NCBI GenBank assembly: GCA_003220195.1
Contig: QHRT01000168.1
Location: 1-7,262 of the forward strand
Length of the DNA: 7,262 nucleotides
Reading direction: 5' to 3'
DNA from: Candidatus Rokuibacteriota bacterium
GTDB taxonomy: Bacteria > Methylomirabilota > Methylomirabilia > Rokubacteriales > CSP1-6
Within the stretch, counting starts at the first letter, position 1; each line of letters opens with the position of its first letter. Both the position numbers and the translations under genes were made by a program. A model generated the notes under the pieces. The model was not told where the DNA came from. It searched no databases and saw only the letters and a list, made by a program, of their open reading frames with translations. Positions 6,721 to 7,262 of this stretch are shown in pieces.

Positions 6721-7262
6721 CTACAACGAGTTGAGAAAGACTCTCAGCTGCTCCTTTTGCTCCGGGGTCAATTCGATGAAATGCCCGGGCAGGATGACCT
6801 CTCCGTCGGCCGAGCGGACGTTGTGAGCCAGGATCGCCTGGTCGAGCGTGAACGCCGATCCGTTATGTAACAGCTGCGGCCGCACCCGCAGGCCCCACAG
6901 CGGCGGTGTTCGTATCATCTTGATCGTTCTCTCGTCGAGCGTCGTGATGGTTGCCAGAGCTCGCTGATCGCCAGCGGGAGCGTTGAACAGCACGCGAGTC
7001 TTTCCGACCTCCCGGGCGTGCACGCGCACGACGCATGGGTGTATCGGTTCGTCGCCAAACGTCTCGACCGTCTCCGCACCACGTGCCGGTTGCTGCGCGT
7101 GCTGGGTCTGCGCGATGCCGTCGCCCGTGCCGATATCGTGCAAGAGAAAATCGCTGTACGGATGAATGATCTTGTTGCCGAGCGCCCGGGGCACGGTGGG
7201 AAGGTCGCTCCCGGGATGCCGGCTCCGGGGATGGAGCGGTTTGATGGGCGTCCCCGGCTTCG
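6721..7262 (-). CDS. Di-heme oxidoreductase (DHOR, MauG/cytochrome c peroxidase-like), C-terminal part, 5' end outside window
   Basis: The minus-strand frame is open from the right edge down to TAG at 6723-6721, giving about 179 residues. A GTG at 7194 could serve as a start, but the upstream codons continue without a stop and the visible part is only the C-terminal domain, so the gene almost surely runs on. IHPYSDFLLHDIGTGDGI (about 7164-7111) and RTPPLWGLRVRPQLLHNG (6912-6859) are recognisable segments of the di-heme oxidoreductase family. The C-terminal ELTPEQKEQLRVFLNSL is the usual ending. No CxxCH heme site is in view; these lie nearer the N-terminus in the family. These proteins are generally periplasmic redox enzymes. 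Two oddities are about 50 extra residues between the two motifs, and AHNVRSADGE where many relatives have an HGGEA-like segment. Family call good, function unknown. It converges on the transporter operon. Confidence 0.75.
   Translation of the reverse strand, partial: KPGTPIKPLHPRSRHPGSDLPTVPRALGNKIIHPYSDFLLHDIGTGDGIAQTQHAQQPARGAETVETFGDEPIHPCVVRVHAREVGKTRVLFNAPAGDQRALATITTLDERTIKMIRTPPLWGLRVRPQLLHNGSAFTLDQAILAHNVRSADGEVILPGHFIELTPEQKEQLRVFLNSL
6730..6758 (+). terminator. Weak candidate terminator for the transporter operon
   Basis: GTTGAGA (6730-6736) and TCTCAGC (6742-6748) can form a seven-pair stem, one pair being G-U, around a five-base loop. It lies 21 bases after the DppC-type stop. 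A TTTT run follows only at 6755-6758, so it is not a classic intrinsic terminator. The stem lies inside the last codons of the convergent di-heme gene and may be chance. Confidence 0.25.

Noticed and set aside
6721..6780. Local drop in GC (29 of 60 bases versus 43 of 60 in the block before) as a sign of horizontal transfer
   Set aside because: The next blocks return to about 67%, so the dip is short and does not mark an island boundary.

Overview
The window is GC-rich bacterial DNA (roughly two thirds G+C) with densely packed genes, mostly on the + strand. The gene content resembles large-genome soil bacteria such as Proteobacteria or Methylomirabilota/Rokubacteria-type lineages: a family III CoA-transferase, an FAD amine/amino-acid oxidase, a hot-dog thioesterase and a Tat-exported peptide-type ABC transporter. 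The taxonomic placement is inference from style only. There is no rRNA, tRNA, mobile element, phage gene or CRISPR array.

Left region (1-2679): the 3' part of a CaiB/BaiF-type CoA-transferase enters from the left edge. It overlaps by 4 bp a DadA/OrdL-type FAD-dependent oxidoreductase, which appears to start at a CTG codon. A PaaI-like acyl-CoA thioesterase follows after 62 bp. The set suggests oxidation of an amine or amino acid combined with acyl-CoA handling, but no substrate can be read from the sequence.

Middle (2680-3132): a small 88-residue helical-repeat (TPR-like) protein follows, with a perfect Shine-Dalgarno sequence that may be tied up in a small hairpin. A 125-bp spacer after it carries a candidate sigma70-type promoter.

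Transporter operon (3133-6708): a substrate-binding protein with a twin-arginine signal (SBP family 5) is followed by two inner-membrane permeases of DppB and DppC type. The two ATPase genes that usually complete such operons are not here.

Right edge (6721-7262): on the minus strand and converging on the transporter is the C-terminal part of a di-heme oxidoreductase (DHOR, MauG/cytochrome c peroxidase-like). Its heme-binding part lies beyond the window.

Most of this is ordinary metabolic and transport DNA, and I see no convincing new defence, mobile or RNA-based system. The points most worth a second look are an apparent in-frame loss of about ten residues in the CoA-transferase, the CTG start of the oxidase, the possible SD-masking repeat before the small TPR-like gene, the transporter without ATPases, and an unusual insertion in the DHOR C-terminal domain.
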